From: Archilochus colubris | Taxonomy: Eukaryota > Chordata > Aves > Apodiformes > Trochilidae | DNA: 64,000 bases | NCBI GenBank assembly: GCA_023079485.1 | Contig: CM041084.1 | Coordinates: 63,397,709 to 63,461,708, forward strand | Direction: 5' to 3' | Shown here: positions 1 to 12,400 of the stretch, in pieces | How the letters are laid out: each line of letters starts with the position of its first letter | How positions within the stretch are numbered: position 1 is the first letter of the stretch | The notes under the pieces: model-generated | The model's input: only the letters and a program-made list of their open reading frames with translations | The model's database searches: none | Told to the model about the DNA's origin: nothing | Position numbers and translations under genes: made by a program

Positions 1-23
1 TAGCTCTCATTTGGATTTTATAG

Positions 24-3000
24 GCACAATAACTTGTCTGGAGTTCTATGGGACTGCACATCTACTGAGTGGGGCTGAAGATGGACTAATTTGTATCTGG
101 AACACAAAAAGATGGGAATGCCTACAATCCATTAGGGCACATAAGTGAGTTTCTTTATATATATATATATGTGAGTTTTCATTATTATTTTCTTTATGAA
201 TAGTATATGTGGCTAATATATTTGTGTTGGCTTTTTTTATTTTAAATCAGGGGGCACGTGACATCTCTTTCTATTCACCCTTCTGGAAAATTAGCTTTGT
301 CAGTAGGAACAGATAAAACATTAAGGTGAGTCAGAACTGATTAATAAATACTGGAAACCACAGTTCATTTATTCTTAACAAATTGTTACAATTTTGTGTA
401 GGCACTAGGCTGTGCAACACTGACAAAACATATTTGAACATCAAATGGTTCAATGATCCATAGGTTTGTCTTTTCAAGATGGTATTTTAAAGTCTTAAAA
501 ATAGCCCTTGCTGTTCCCAGCTTCTTGTTATGCTCTCTTTATATTTGCTTGTATATGTATAAATACATGTGCATTTTGGAACATAATTTATTTACATTTC
601 TAAAAGCTGTCAGGTTTTGCTCAGTGTGAGAAAAGTAATTTTTCACTTGGAGTGTGTACATGTTGCTGTACATACGTGTTTCAACTATATAAAATGGTAT
701 TTTTAACAGGACAAAGTGATATTTGCCTCCTTCTGGGCTCTGCATTCTGAATAGTGGTTTATAAAATAAATATCAGCAATTCAGCCTTTACCGTGTGCAA
801 GCAATGTAAAAAGTCATCACTTTCTTTTGCATTAAGAAGGAAGCAAGAGATGCTTAAGAGCTTCCTTTGGATGCCTCATGTCAGCAGACAGGACTGCAGT
901 TTCACTGTCCTGTTTTTTCACGGGAATGCATATTAACTATTGTTGTCTTTCAGAACTTGGAATCTTGTGGAAGGACGATCAGCCTTCATCAAGAACTTGA
1001 AGCAAAGTGAGTTTATCAGTCTAAATCCACTACAAAGTGAAATTAGATAGTTTTCATTTTTTTGTTGATTAATTCAGTCTACTTTTTTAAGGAAAAAGTA
1101 GACTGAAATAATCAAAAAAGTCAGTCGCAAGCAGCTTTCAAACTATTTTTGCATATGCAGGCAAGCGTACGCAGCCATGTGTCCTTTATAAAAATAACAA
1201 ATTACCAAAAGGAAAATTTATTTACACTGAAGTAATATTATTTCCTTGAAATTTGATGTCAGGATATAGAAATAAATGCGCTTTTTTGGTTTTTATTTTT
1301 CTACTTCCTACACTTCTGATAATCAAAGATAAACATTTAGGAGCATAATTTTACTTGGTTTTTATAGGTTACTTGATTTATTTCCTGAATTTTTCTCAGG
1401 TTTAGGTAGAAAAAAGTGTCTAGCAGCTTCTAAAGATTCTTCCTTTTAGATTCTCAAACAATATAGAATGCAGTGTGTTCATGTGTATACAAATTTATCA
1501 ATATATACAGATGCCCATATAATTAAATGGTCCCCCAAGGGAGAGAAGTATGTGACTGTGATAACAAACAAAGTGGATATCTACAAACTTGACACAGCTT
1601 CAATCATTGGCACTATCACAACAGAGAAGAGAATTTCTTCACTTAGATTCATTACAGTAAGTACAAAAAAGAAGGGTGCTGGGAAAGCAACTCATTTGAA
1701 ACACATCAAATTAATCACTCTTGCATTTCTTTTTTCCCATTCCCAGGATTCTATCCTTGCCATTGCTGGAGATGATGAAATGGTAAGGCTCTATAGCTGT
1801 GACTCTCAGAAATGCCTGTCCGAATTTAAAGCCCATGAAAACAGGTATTTTATATTTGTTTACTATTTAAGTATTTATGGTAATGCTGAGTACTCTGTAA
1901 AGTTCAACAACTTGTAATGCTCAACGTATTTTAGAAAGTAAATTTAGGTTCTAATAGAAAGTAAATTTATTATGTACTAAATTCCTAATTTTGGGACAGT
2001 ATGAGCACAAGTACTCTGCTTTCCATGCATGTTACAAAAACAGTAGGACATAGAATTAGAAATACTACAGTTCTAAATTTATGATCTAAGAGCAGTATAA
2101 AATATTTAGCCTAGAGATGAGAAGGCTCCAGGGAGACCTTATAGAGCATCCTTCCAGTACTTAAAGGGGGCCTACAGGAAAGATGCGTGGTACTTTTTAT
2201 CAGGGAGTATAGTGATAGAATGAGGGTATGAACAGTTTTAAACTGAAAGAGATTTAGATTAGATGTTAGGAAGAAATTCTTTACTGTGAGGGTGGTAAGA
2301 CACTGGAATAGGTTTCCCGGGAAAGTTGTGGCAGCCCCTCCATGGAAGTATTGCAGGTCAGATTGGATGGGACTTTGAGCAACTTGGTCTAGTGGGAGGT
2401 GTCCCCGCCCATGGCAGGGATGATCTTTAAGGTCCCTTCCCATCCAAACCATTCTATGATTGTAAATATGAGATCATTTTAGATGATGTCTAAATATATC
2501 TTAAATTTAAGATCTTCACATACTGGCATGGATCTGTCTTAACCTTTCTTTCAGGAAGGAGGTCTTCTTTCACCATTTCCTTCCTTAAAGCTTTTTTTTT
2601 AATCAGAACTGTAGTGGGGGCTGTAGCACTTCTCAGACAGGACACAAAAATGGTTTTACAGGGTTCCCATTGCTCCTCTACAAAACTTGATTGTCCTCAG
2701 CAACCAGATTTGGTAGTAGGACCCCTGGTCACGATTTTGGTCACTCCTTGACTGTTGCCCCCTTGGCAGTTGTGAGTCTGAACTACCCAGCAGGGCTATT
2801 TTGGTTGGAAGACCTGAAGTAGAGCCCCTACCTATACTGATTTTAATTCATCTAATTTAGCATTAGCTAAAATGTCACTGATGTGCTTAATAGTGTGTAT
2901 TTAGAATTATTAAATTGTTCTCAACCAAATCCTAACAATCCTAGCAAAGGCAAGTGTTAACTACTATAAATTACAGCACTCAAACCAGATGACTATCCCA

Positions 3001-5278
3001 AGATTCTGCCCATCATTTTTTGGTTTTCAGTTCAAAATTATTTTTAGACTGTTTCCTATTCATCAATGTACTGTTCTGAAGTGAACTGCCATGCTATGTA
3101 GTAACAAAATACTACATTTTCTTCACAGAATAAAAGATATTTATGGTTTTGAGAGAGAAGGACAACATGTTATTGTTACTGCATCCAGTGACGGTTACAT
3201 TAAAATGTGGAACCTGGACCTTAATAAGGTTGGCCTATTAAAGTGCTTGTTGCATTTATGGAAAAATAACCGATAGTTCTGTTATAAAGATTAATTCTAA
3301 ATCAGTGAGGAAATTTTACTTGTAATCTGGATGTCTTCATCATCTTCCATGTTATGTTCAGTTGCGATGTGTATTTCTGTGCACGTATTTTTATGCACTA
3401 GTGTATTTTTGCATCTTTGTAATTTGTTTTTAAACAAACTATAAAATCTGATCACATTATGGAGATTTCATCTCCTCTTAATGTAAAGTCATGCTTCAGA
3501 CCTACCAGACCAGACTTATATCTAATGGGTTATATCTCTTCTAAGAATTGCTGATGATTTTTGTAATATTGATGACACAAACTCTATGGTTTGGGGGGAG
3601 AGTGGTTATTCACATAGGGGTAAAAAGTTATCCTTTTGAAAAATTCGAACACATTAATGTACTAGGTACTGTTATTGCTTGTATTTTCAAACAGTTCTGA
3701 GTGGAACAGCTCAACAAGGAAGCATGTCTTACTTTAAAGTTTCCCGTGTGTATTGTTTGCTCTGGGGTTTGCTCTTTTAAAAACATATTAGATTTTTTTT
3801 TTAACTTAATCCCTAGAAATTAGGGATCTACTGTATTCCACTATAACTTCCTCCCACTACTATGATGCAATCACTTAATTAAAATCAGTTTAGCTATACA
3901 AAAAATAACTTTTATTTTGGAGAAGTGTCTGAAATCATTAACAATTTTGCTGGATTGTCTGTGTCTTACCTAGTTAAAAATTATTCTAGTAACCTAGCAC
4001 TAAAGTATCCCTGTATAACCTGATCCCACTGATCTTGCTTATCAAGATATGATCTAAAACTGTTGATAGTTCTTTGTATAACTGTCTGTGAGGAATGGTA
4101 TCAGGAACAGGACTGTAACAACAGGACCATTATGCAGTATACAGTCTCTAGTTCTAAACATTTTTTAGGCACCAGATACTAAGTGGAAGGTGGGCAGTAA
4201 GACACTTTCTCACTTGAAATACTTCAGTAAACTTAAAAATAAATAAAATAATTAATAATTATCTTCTTATCTATTATCTCCAGATTAAAGATGTGCCATC
4301 TCTACTGTGTGAAGTCAACACCAAAGCCAGGTTAACATGTCTTGCAGTATGGCTTAACCAGGCTTCAGAAACAAAAGAAAATTCTGATAAAGCTGCACCA
4401 TCACCTCAAGGTAATAGAACTGTGTGGGTTTGGTTGTTAATGTGACTGTGAAATAGAGTATACTAAGTGGGAGGTTTTTACTTCATGCATTAGAAAAAGT
4501 TTTGGTATCTTGAAGAACGGGGGATACAATACAACACTAGCAAGTGATGCAGATACCCTTACCAATCTGATAGTGTCTCAAGCCTGCACATGTGTTAAAA
4601 GACATAAGCCTCTTTTCACTACTGTTACATGAAAGTTTTGTTTATTTTTGCTGGACTAACATACCAAGGAAGCCACTGTGCAGCTTTTTGAGGCTGGTAA
4701 GAAAAGAACAAAGTTTGATAGAAGGGCGTATCTTAATGTTCCTATAAACAAAATGAGGCCTTGGGCCAGTGTAGTTGGGCAGGCTTCCAAAGTCTGACTC
4801 AATTGGGGTATTTTGCTATTGTTTTCCTGTATTGTAATCTATTTACATACTTGATCTTTAGATATTTTTGTATTACAGGCAAAACTAGCTTAAATGACAC
4901 ATTCCACTGTATATAAAAGAAATTAATTTATAGCCCCATTTTTAAAACTATATACAAATCAGTCTCTGTGCCCTTTTAGACTACAAAGACTGGGCAGAAA
5001 TATCAGTGTAAATAATTTCTTGCTTTTTTTCAGCAGGTGAAAATGATTTTTCATCAATAGTCAGGAAAAAAAAGGTTTGTTGGAATGATAAAAGTGATAA
5101 AGCACCAAAAAGAAAAACTATTTCAGAGAAGCAAAAATTGAAAGTTCCTCTACAAAAAGAAGAAAAAGAAGATAAAAGTGATAAAACACCAAAAAGAAAG
5201 AAAACAATTACTCCAGAGAAGCAAAAATTAGAAGCTCCACTGCAAAAGAAGAAAAAGAAATGGAACAGGTCAGCATGA
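24..5278 (+). CDS. PAK1IP1: PAK1IP1, p21-activated kinase-interacting protein 1 (5'-partial, eight exons)
   Basis: A WD40-repeat protein (yeast Mak11 family) that acts in the nucleolus in 60S ribosome biogenesis; in vertebrates it also binds and restrains PAK1 and affects p53. Exons read from the sequence: 24-144, 251-325, 954-1006, 1511-1656, 1747-1844, 3129-3228, 4284-4410 and 5037-5278. All have AG/GT boundaries and the frames join to 319 complete codons plus a TGA stop. WD-type strand ends are visible as LICIWN, TLRTWN, VRLYSC and IKMWN. The translation follows the vertebrate PAK1IP1 order throughout (for example LISGAEDGLICIW-like, then HPSGKLALSVGTDKTLRTWN). The N-terminal exons lie before position 1. 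The donor after 3228 (GTTGGC) is weak but frame-consistent. The last exon encodes a lysine-rich tail with an internal duplication and begins at a tandem CAGCAG acceptor. Identity is near certain; exact ends rest on splice consensus only. Confidence 0.95.
2104..2462 (+). mobile_element. CR1 LINE 3' fragment
   Basis: Lies in the PAK1IP1 intron between the exons ending at 1844 and starting at 3129. It carries hallmark CR1 3' UTR phrases in order: GAGAAGGCTCCAGGGAGACC, TTAGGAAGAAATTCTTTACT, GGTGTCCCCGCCCATGGCAG and a terminal AAGGTCCCTTCC...ATTCTATGAT. It is 5'-truncated and has the same orientation as the host gene. Confidence 0.93.
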
Positions 5279-5580
5279 AGGCAGCTACTTTCTCTCCTGT
5301 ATAAAAAGTAAAAACTGGTGTTGCTCTAGTTTTTATAAAGACACAAACTTCTCACAGGATATGTACCTTGGAACTGACCTGTTGTTTAAAAGTAAAGAAT
5401 ATTTTTACCCTAATAAATTAACTGTAAGTAGCAAAAGAGATGGCAACTTTTCTTAAGTGAATTAGGTGAAAATAAATACATAATATGTAATGGTTTTATT
5501 TTTTTATTAACAATAGCATACACTTTTTAACTAGCTCTGAAAAAAGCTAGGTAAACAAATAAAGCAGCTGCTCCTATCAC
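5279..5580 (+). other. PAK1IP1 3' UTR with candidate poly(A) signals
   Basis: The AT-rich sequence after the PAK1IP1 stop codon contains AATAAA hexamers at about 5412, 5470 and 5559. Any of these could end the transcript. The choice cannot be made from sequence alone. Confidence 0.5.
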
Positions 5581-7240
5581 AGTATACATTTTTGTCTCAC
5601 TTAAATGCATTTTAAAAATGTGTACTTTTCCATTTTAGTGTTGGAAAAGTTAACTGTTCATTTGACTCAAAATATGACCTGCTTTTTTCATGCGTAACCT
5701 TTTCTACTGGAAGAAGGAACATGTTAAAATTACTTAAAATACTATGTATTCTGTTCATACACTCACAAAAAATGGTACTTTCTAGTTCTTGACATGGAGT
5801 TTATATATTGAGTTTATAATCAAAATGTTTGGGTTTTTTACTGTGTCCATCCTTTGTGCATTTTAATTAATTTTAAAGTCTTTGCACCCAGTCTTTTCAC
5901 GATTGAAATCTTTTGTGCAGAATATGATACATATTTTTAGGTGGGAGAGTTGGTATCAGTAAGATTTTGCTTCCTCTTCCCCAAAGTGTTTTTCCAAGTC
6001 CTTCATCTGAGCTGTATTGTTAAAAATTATCTAACGTTTGAAATGTTTGTGCACTTAAAACCCTGTTCCCACTAACTGAGAAGGTCAGGAATTTGCTTTT
6101 TGTTTATTAGAAGTCTTACTGCCAATACACAGTGGAAAAAACAAAGTTGAGCTAGAGAAAACAGGGTCAAGTAGCTGTAATACATGTAATTACCAGAGTA
6201 ATTAATATTTTTTCTGTTTTCGATGAGTAATTGGAGTTATGTTTCATTCTGGTTCTCTGTAGTAATTCTCTGTTCCGCCTTATTTGTGGAGCAAGAGAAA
6301 AGGTAGAGAAAATCAGAAAAAAGACAGTCATACCTGGACAGATTTATCTTCTGTAACTGTTTCTTTTATTTAGAGAAATGATTGCAACCCCTTGTCCAGT
6401 ACAGTTGATTAATATGAGCTCAGTTTAATTCAGCATTAAAGGGATCTCAGTTGTACTGGAGTTGGAACATACACAGCTTTTAACTTTAACAATACCCTGA
6501 ATGTGTGTGTACACAAAAATGGGAAAAAATACAGAACTTTAAATGGTTTTTAGACTAAATGGCAGGAAAGGTAGCAAATCAGATTTTTAACTAATAACTA
6601 GGCTCCTGTAGTAAATATAGGATTTACAAAGTGTAAGCTTAAATAAGGGAACTCTGTAAAGTACTTTCACTTGTAAAGTATTATGTCTTTTTGAGTGCCT
6701 ATGTCTGTTCTTGACAAAATGGCTGCCACTAAGAAAATGGGTTTTACTGATTTAATTTTTAAATACATTAGCTTATGGCCACAGACATCACAATTACAGA
6801 AGCAAACTTTCACCAAAAAAAATCCAGTCTACCAGAATTAAAAGGCAAAAATTCCACAAAATTTTGCTTCTAAGGTTTGGACTTGCAAGTAAATATTAGA
6901 CATTTGTAAAAAATCAACTTCCTGTGCAGTAACAAGGAATTATGCATCTCATGAGACTTGGAGCAATTCTTGAACTTCAGACAGAGAAGACGTGTCCTAG
7001 CAGTATTTAAGGTGAAATACAAAAACAGCCCTGAGAACTCAGATTTTCTGTACCTTGAGTGAACGCGCAGCTGGTAACCAGCAACAGGCGAAGTTTTTGT
7101 TGTTTCCTTGGAACATCTTCATCACATTTTCCATTCTAGTTTTCAGGGAACTGCTTAAAATGATAGAGCGGAGGCAGCAGTGCAGAGAGAGAGATGTCAG
7201 CAGTGAGAAAGCTCGCTCTATGTCAGGAAGGGAGGGTGTT
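5581..7240. other. Intergenic AT-rich DNA, no gene seen
   Basis: Between the PAK1IP1 3' end and the LTR-like element at 7.24 kb. I find no convincing exon, RNA gene or repeat. Short ORFs here lack any recognisable motif. Confidence 0.5.
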
Positions 7241-7869
7241 TGTGACACTGGTAGAGCAGATGGAGCCAGGGCTTCTGTCAAAAACTCTGACTCTATGTTT
7301 AAAACTTTTTATTGAGAGAGATATAAGTAAAGACAGCATGCTGCAGCACACTGGGCAGCCGGGGAGCCGTAGCCCCACCACCGGCTCGCAAGTTCGATAA
7401 AGTAAAACCAGTTCTTTTATACTTTTCATAAACTCTTAGTCTCTTATCAGTTCATCATTGGTTTTCATTTTGCGGGCTTTCCCAGCATTAGCTCTTGCTT
7501 CGCGGGCTTCGTTCTGTTGCTGAGGGGAATGGTTTCGTGTATAGCGGGCTTCGCTCTGTTGCTGAGGGGAATGGTTTCATGTATAGCGGGCTTCGCTCTG
7601 TTGCTGAGGGGAATGGTTTCATGTATAGCGGGCTTCGCTCTGTTGCTGAGGGGAGTGGTCACGTGACGTCCCTGTTTCGCGGGCCCCTGCGGTCGACCCC
7701 TCCTCCTGTTTTTCTGGCTTTTCTTTCTTATAAGTACGCTTAAACATACACCCCAAAACAACAGGATACAACATGCTATCTCAACAAACTGACCAAATAA
7801 ACATTATTACATTGAAAGATACACTCAACAAAACAATAAACTACAATTTTAAACCCTTATTTTGTGACA
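7241..7869 (-). mobile_element. Solo-LTR-like element, minus orientation
   Basis: On the minus strand this stretch has the order of a retroviral LTR: a U3-like part containing four 42-bp tandem repeats, a TATA-box match GTATAAAAG (7422 down to 7414), a GC-rich R-like part, and AATAAAAA (about 7312 down to 7305). TGTGACA occurs at both ends (7241 and 7863), and a 35-bp direct repeat starts there (7241-7275 and 7863-7897, two mismatches). The ends start with TG and stop with CA, as LTRs do, but I see no clean short target-site duplication. It is not similar to the 26-kb ERV LTR, so it would be a different family. Boundaries are uncertain. Confidence 0.55.
7502..7669. repeat. 42-bp tandem repeat, four units
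   Basis: Units start at 7502, 7544, 7586 and 7628 with an exact 42-bp period (GCGGGCTTCGCTCTGTTGCT...). The last unit diverges after about 27 bp. The repeats lie upstream of the minus-strand TATA box of the LTR-like element, the usual place for U3 enhancer repeats. Because 42 is divisible by three, they create repetitive ORFs on both strands that are not genes. Confidence 0.9.
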
Positions 7870-7897
7870 CCGGTAGAGCAGATGGAGCCAGCGCTTC

Positions 7898-9100
7898 AAG
7901 AAACAACATCTGAATGAGCAGGGTGCATACCTCAGCTAAGCCCCAGGTGAGTTCAGCAGCTCCAGCAGCTGGGGTTTTCTTCCACTCCTCCTTCAGCCCC
8001 TCCAGAGGAATGCCAGTGCTGGATTACAAAGCAGAACGCAGTGAAATTTGAACCTCGTAACAGCATTAATAGAAAAGGGAACCCCATCCAGTGCAGCTTG
8101 GATCTTTGGTTGTGGCATTTTTCAGGGAGATACCTATTTGAACCACTTAAGGCCAGCAAGAGAACTAAACAGCTCTCCCGTTATCTGACCATTCAGTTAA
8201 TACATAAAGATGGGAAAATTTGCAATTCAGCTAGAGAAAGCTGCATTCTACACAAAGCACAGGCCTCTTGATGGTTTGTGTTCTGTTACTAATAGGAACT
8301 GAAGCCCCTCAGACCTGGTTGGAGGAGCACTGCTTCTTTTTAGGTGGTTAAATATCCGTGTGAGGTAAGTGCCCAGCCAACTGGACTAAGTCAGGAAGCA
8401 CCATTTAAATTAAGAAAGCCAGTTTTAGCACTGAAAAAGAGTTTGTCTTTGTAGACAGTTGTAAACATCTCTCTTCGTTCTTTACACAGTAAAAAGAAAA
8501 ATGCAAAATATTCTTTACGTTTTCCATCTCCTGCTGTTGTGTAACTTCAACAGAAGATTCCTTCCTCTGTTTCAATAGCTGGGCTTGTAATTTGAAGATG
8601 ACAGAAATCTTCTACATCTTCCCTAAAAAAGTTATGCTGCCATTACCCATCGTTGGCTACCCAGAGATGTGCCTCATGCCACCCCAAAACCCAATGCCAA
8701 ATTCTCAGGCGTACCACATCCCCCCACTTTTGGTAAAGCACTGGGGTGGGCTGAGTGCAGTTAGGAAGGAGCTGTGCTCCTCACTGAACAAATGAGCAAA
8801 ACCCAAGCTGCACCCAAGCCTTCTCCCTTCTCGCCTCCCAGGATCGCTGGGGCACCCTCGATACCCCTCGGCGAGGCCGGGGGATGTCCCAGCAACTCTG
8901 CAGGGAGGTGGGAAGGCACCCACACTTCCTCCTCCAAAACCCGGGGCAGGGGGACGGCACCTTACTCTACCTGTTTTGAATTTTTTGTTGTTGTTTTTAT
9001 TTGAGCTAGGTATTTTGTGGTTTGTTCGCGGTTTTTTTGTTTGGGTTTGTTTTTTTTTTTAATTTTTTTTTTAAATTTTTTTTATTTTTTTTTCCCCCTC
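7898..9100. other. Region upstream of TMEM14C, no gene seen
   Basis: No recognisable gene. The right end (about 9048-9098) is a T-rich low-complexity run immediately before the GC-rich TMEM14C first exon. Confidence 0.5.
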
Positions 9101-9215
9101 TGCCGTCAGAACAGCCGGAAAAAGGAAGCTTTGGGCGGTGAGTTGTTCCCTCCCCTTCCCTTCCTTTCCGCAGGCTGCTCCGCCCCGGGACGCAGAGGAT
9201 CGGGGCTGCCCGGAG
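9100..9215 (+). promoter_or_regulatory. TMEM14C: TMEM14C promoter / noncoding exon 1
   Basis: A short CpG-containing block directly follows a T-rich run and ends at a consensus splice donor (CGGAG|GTGAGT, cut after 9215). It contains no TMEM14C coding sequence, so it most likely holds the start site and untranslated exon 1, spliced to the exon beginning at 9442. The transcription start cannot be placed exactly. Confidence 0.6.
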
Positions 9216-9449
9216 GTGAGTGGTGCCCGCCTACCCTCCCTGCGGGGCTGGCCCGGACCACTGGTGCTGTATTCACATCAAATGGGTTTTTATCTCTGGG
9301 ACGGGGTTTAGGCTTTAGGCAGGCCTTTCTCGTGGGGAAAAACAGACAAACAAACCACATCACAACTCTGCAAAATGCCTTTTTTAAAATTATTTATTAA
9401 AAATTAAGAGATAACGACTCTCACCCCAATTTCTCTTTCAGTGTTCAGC

Positions 9450-12400
9450 ATGACCGTGGACTGGCTCGGCTTTGGCTACGCTGCCCTGGTGGCATCAGGA
9501 GGGATTATTGGCTATGTAAAAGCAGGTACCGCTCAAGAAGGCGCTTGTATTACCCTCCCGCAGCCCCCTCTCCTGCCTCTCAATAACTTATTGTGAGCTG
9601 GGCAGCTTTTTACGAAACCCTTCTGTCTCGAAGTTCTTGCTGATGTAAAGTCTGTGCTGTGTGGTGATAACCTGCAGCTCTTGGGGCGTGGTGGGTTTTG
9701 GGTTGAGCTGGTGCTTTGGGCTGATAAGCTTACAATCTGCTTTGTGGTGGATGCTGGTATCTTGCTACTGCTTTGTGCTCTTCGGGTGAACAGGCATAAG
9801 TTTGCCACAGAAAGGCTTTTCCCTTGCTGTTTTAGATACAAAACATTTATAGAATGCTTATATCGTAAAGTGACACAAACCACTATTTTTTTCCTTAGAG
9901 ATTTATTCTTACTTTAATGTTTGCCCAGAACAATATATTGCAAGCTGCAGACAGTTTTCAGAAGGTTCTCCTCTGCAAGTATTGCTGAACAATGCAAATC
10001 AGTCCTTAAACTTCTTCCTTTTCTGGGCTCTGCATCATAAGCTTACCCTCTGACCTGCTGCTTTCATTTCCTGACACTTTTCTGAATTTGCTCTCCTCTG
10101 GACACATCCCTGCTGCAGGGGATTTTCTTTCAGCTTTGAAAATCCCTAAGCCATTTTAATGTTTGTGATGTGAAGATGCATTGTTAAAGGCAGTAAGAAT
10201 CTTACCAGTGCACTTGACTACATACATGCTAATGCCTATTCCAGTATGTTTTATATTGGCTTGTTTTTTTGTTTTGGCTGGTAAGTGGAGCTTAAGGCTG
10301 GAGGGATAATACTGGGAACTTTAACTTGCTGCATCTGTACTTTTCCAATGCCACTGTGAAATAGTAGGTGTATTTTTTTATCCTCTGGCCCCATGTGGAA
10401 GGACATGGTCATGCTGAGGTAAGGAAATCCAGGTCAGAGGATTTTTTGAAGGGGGAACAGGCACTTGTGACTTGCAGGGAAGTTAAAAAAAAAAAAAAAA
10501 AAAAAGGATCCCTATTAATAACTTGGAGAAACTGAAAGAAAATGGAATGTTAATCCATAAAGCTAAGATGGTGATTTGTTCTTTTACAACCAGGCCTATT
10601 TACCCACATAATACAGTGGCCAGAAGTGGTGTTTTGGGAGGGACGTGAGAACAAGGCAAGCTAAGAGTGATTGATTTTTCTCTCGTCATTAAATAAGTTC
10701 TCTGGGCCCCAGTGTTTTGAGACTCAGGAACTTACTGAGCCAGAGGTGGTGTGGTTTTCCTACTACATTGCTTCTTAAACAATGCCTTGAGGTAAAATCT
10801 CAGGATATCATGGCAATTTTGTGGGCCCCCAGGCTTGTGGAAATAATTTAGCTACCACGTGTTCATTGCTAAACTGTTCTGTGCAGAGCAGCTACTTACT
10901 AGGGTGTGCATCTTTTCCTTCTATGTGTACAGGAATATCTGATGCTTCCTGTCATCTATATCCCTTGCTTTTAATACCAAAAGTGGGATGTAAAGTAATG
11001 TTTCAGCTGCCCCGTTGATGACTTGAGAATTAATACTTTCTAGTAGCAATATGCAGTCCTCGTGTGACACTGAGAGATCTTTATCCCTGTAGCTTTGTGA
11101 TATTGAATCTTTTAAAGATTACCTGAATAACAAAATATATAAAGAGTCACTCTCAATAGCATTAAGTCCCCAATTCTTCATTAGCCTTATTGAGGGTGTT
11201 CAACACTCACAGTGGTCATGCCACTTTAGTACTTGATGTAATGTATAAATCACCAATTCAGATGTGCTACTCTTTATCTTCTGTTAGTTTGTGATTGTAA
11301 TTTATACTGAGGATTTGACCAAAAGTTTAGGCAAATGCAGGGAGCCTTATTCCAAAGTCTGCAGTTAGCTCTGGGTCAGATCTCAGGTGTACTTGAGAGA
11401 GATGACCTCTCTTATTTGACTCCACTCTCTTCTTCGACAACTATTTATTTGTCTGAATGCCCTTCTGCCCCACTCAGTGCATTTGTCTTTGTTCTGATCT
11501 TAAGTCCTTACTATTTAATCCCTCTACTGCCTCTCAAGACATTCTGATATAACTGTGCTGAAACAACACATTTCAATTTGCACAAAGAAAACACCAATTG
11601 TTTTGCTTCTCTTGCTTTTCTTTTTCCATCATAAATATATTAATGGTTTTGCTGTCAAACAATTAAATACTAATGCTACTTGTATCTTATGCAAGAGTAT
11701 TTGAATGTGTTTCTTGGTGCAGATCAGCTTTAGTGTCTTTAAAGAGGTAAAAAAACCTGTCTAATCTTCTCTGTGGCAATGAATGCCCCTCATTTTTTGT
11801 TATCATTCATGGTTTACAAAACAGAAGCCCAGCAAGTTTCATTCTGAGCTTCTAATGATTGTTTTGTCTTTTACTTATTCAGGTAGTGTGCCATCCTTAG
11901 CTGCTGGCCTTTTCTTTGGGAGTTTGGCTGGACTGGGTGCCTATGAGATCTCACAGAATCCAAATAATGTTTGGATTTCTCTGAGTAAGTAGTCTAAAAT
12001 TTTATTGGAAGGGATAATATTTGCCCTAAAGTAACTGGATACTAAAAAGTACCTAAAAGTCTTTGCAGAAAAGTTATTCCCCTGGCTCAGTGAAACTGCC
12101 AAGTTCTTGTCTCTTTGTCAGGTGGTGAGGGTGGATAGCTTTAACTCTCTGGTCTTAGTGGAAGGTTGCGCAGGGCTGAAATGGATTGATAATGCACTTA
12201 CATAGCAGACTTACCTTTCAAAGTCTTTTGAAAGCATAAATTAGTTAATTCTCAGAACATTACTACAGTACTGTGTCCAGTTCTGGGCCCCTCAGTTTAG
12301 GAAGGATATCGAGGTCCTGGAGCAGGTCCAAAGGAGGGCAAACAGGCTGGTGAAGGGACTCGAGCACAGAGGTGAGGCTGAGGGAGCTGTTCAGCCTAGA

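Noticed and set aside
1468..1917. 149-codon continuous ORF
   Set aside because: It reads through two PAK1IP1 exons and the intron between them; the splice sites at 1657 and 1746 give the family-consistent protein.
7465..7761. Repetitive ORFs with 14-residue repeats
   Set aside because: Produced by the 42-bp tandem repeat, which is divisible by three; both strands are open for the same reason.
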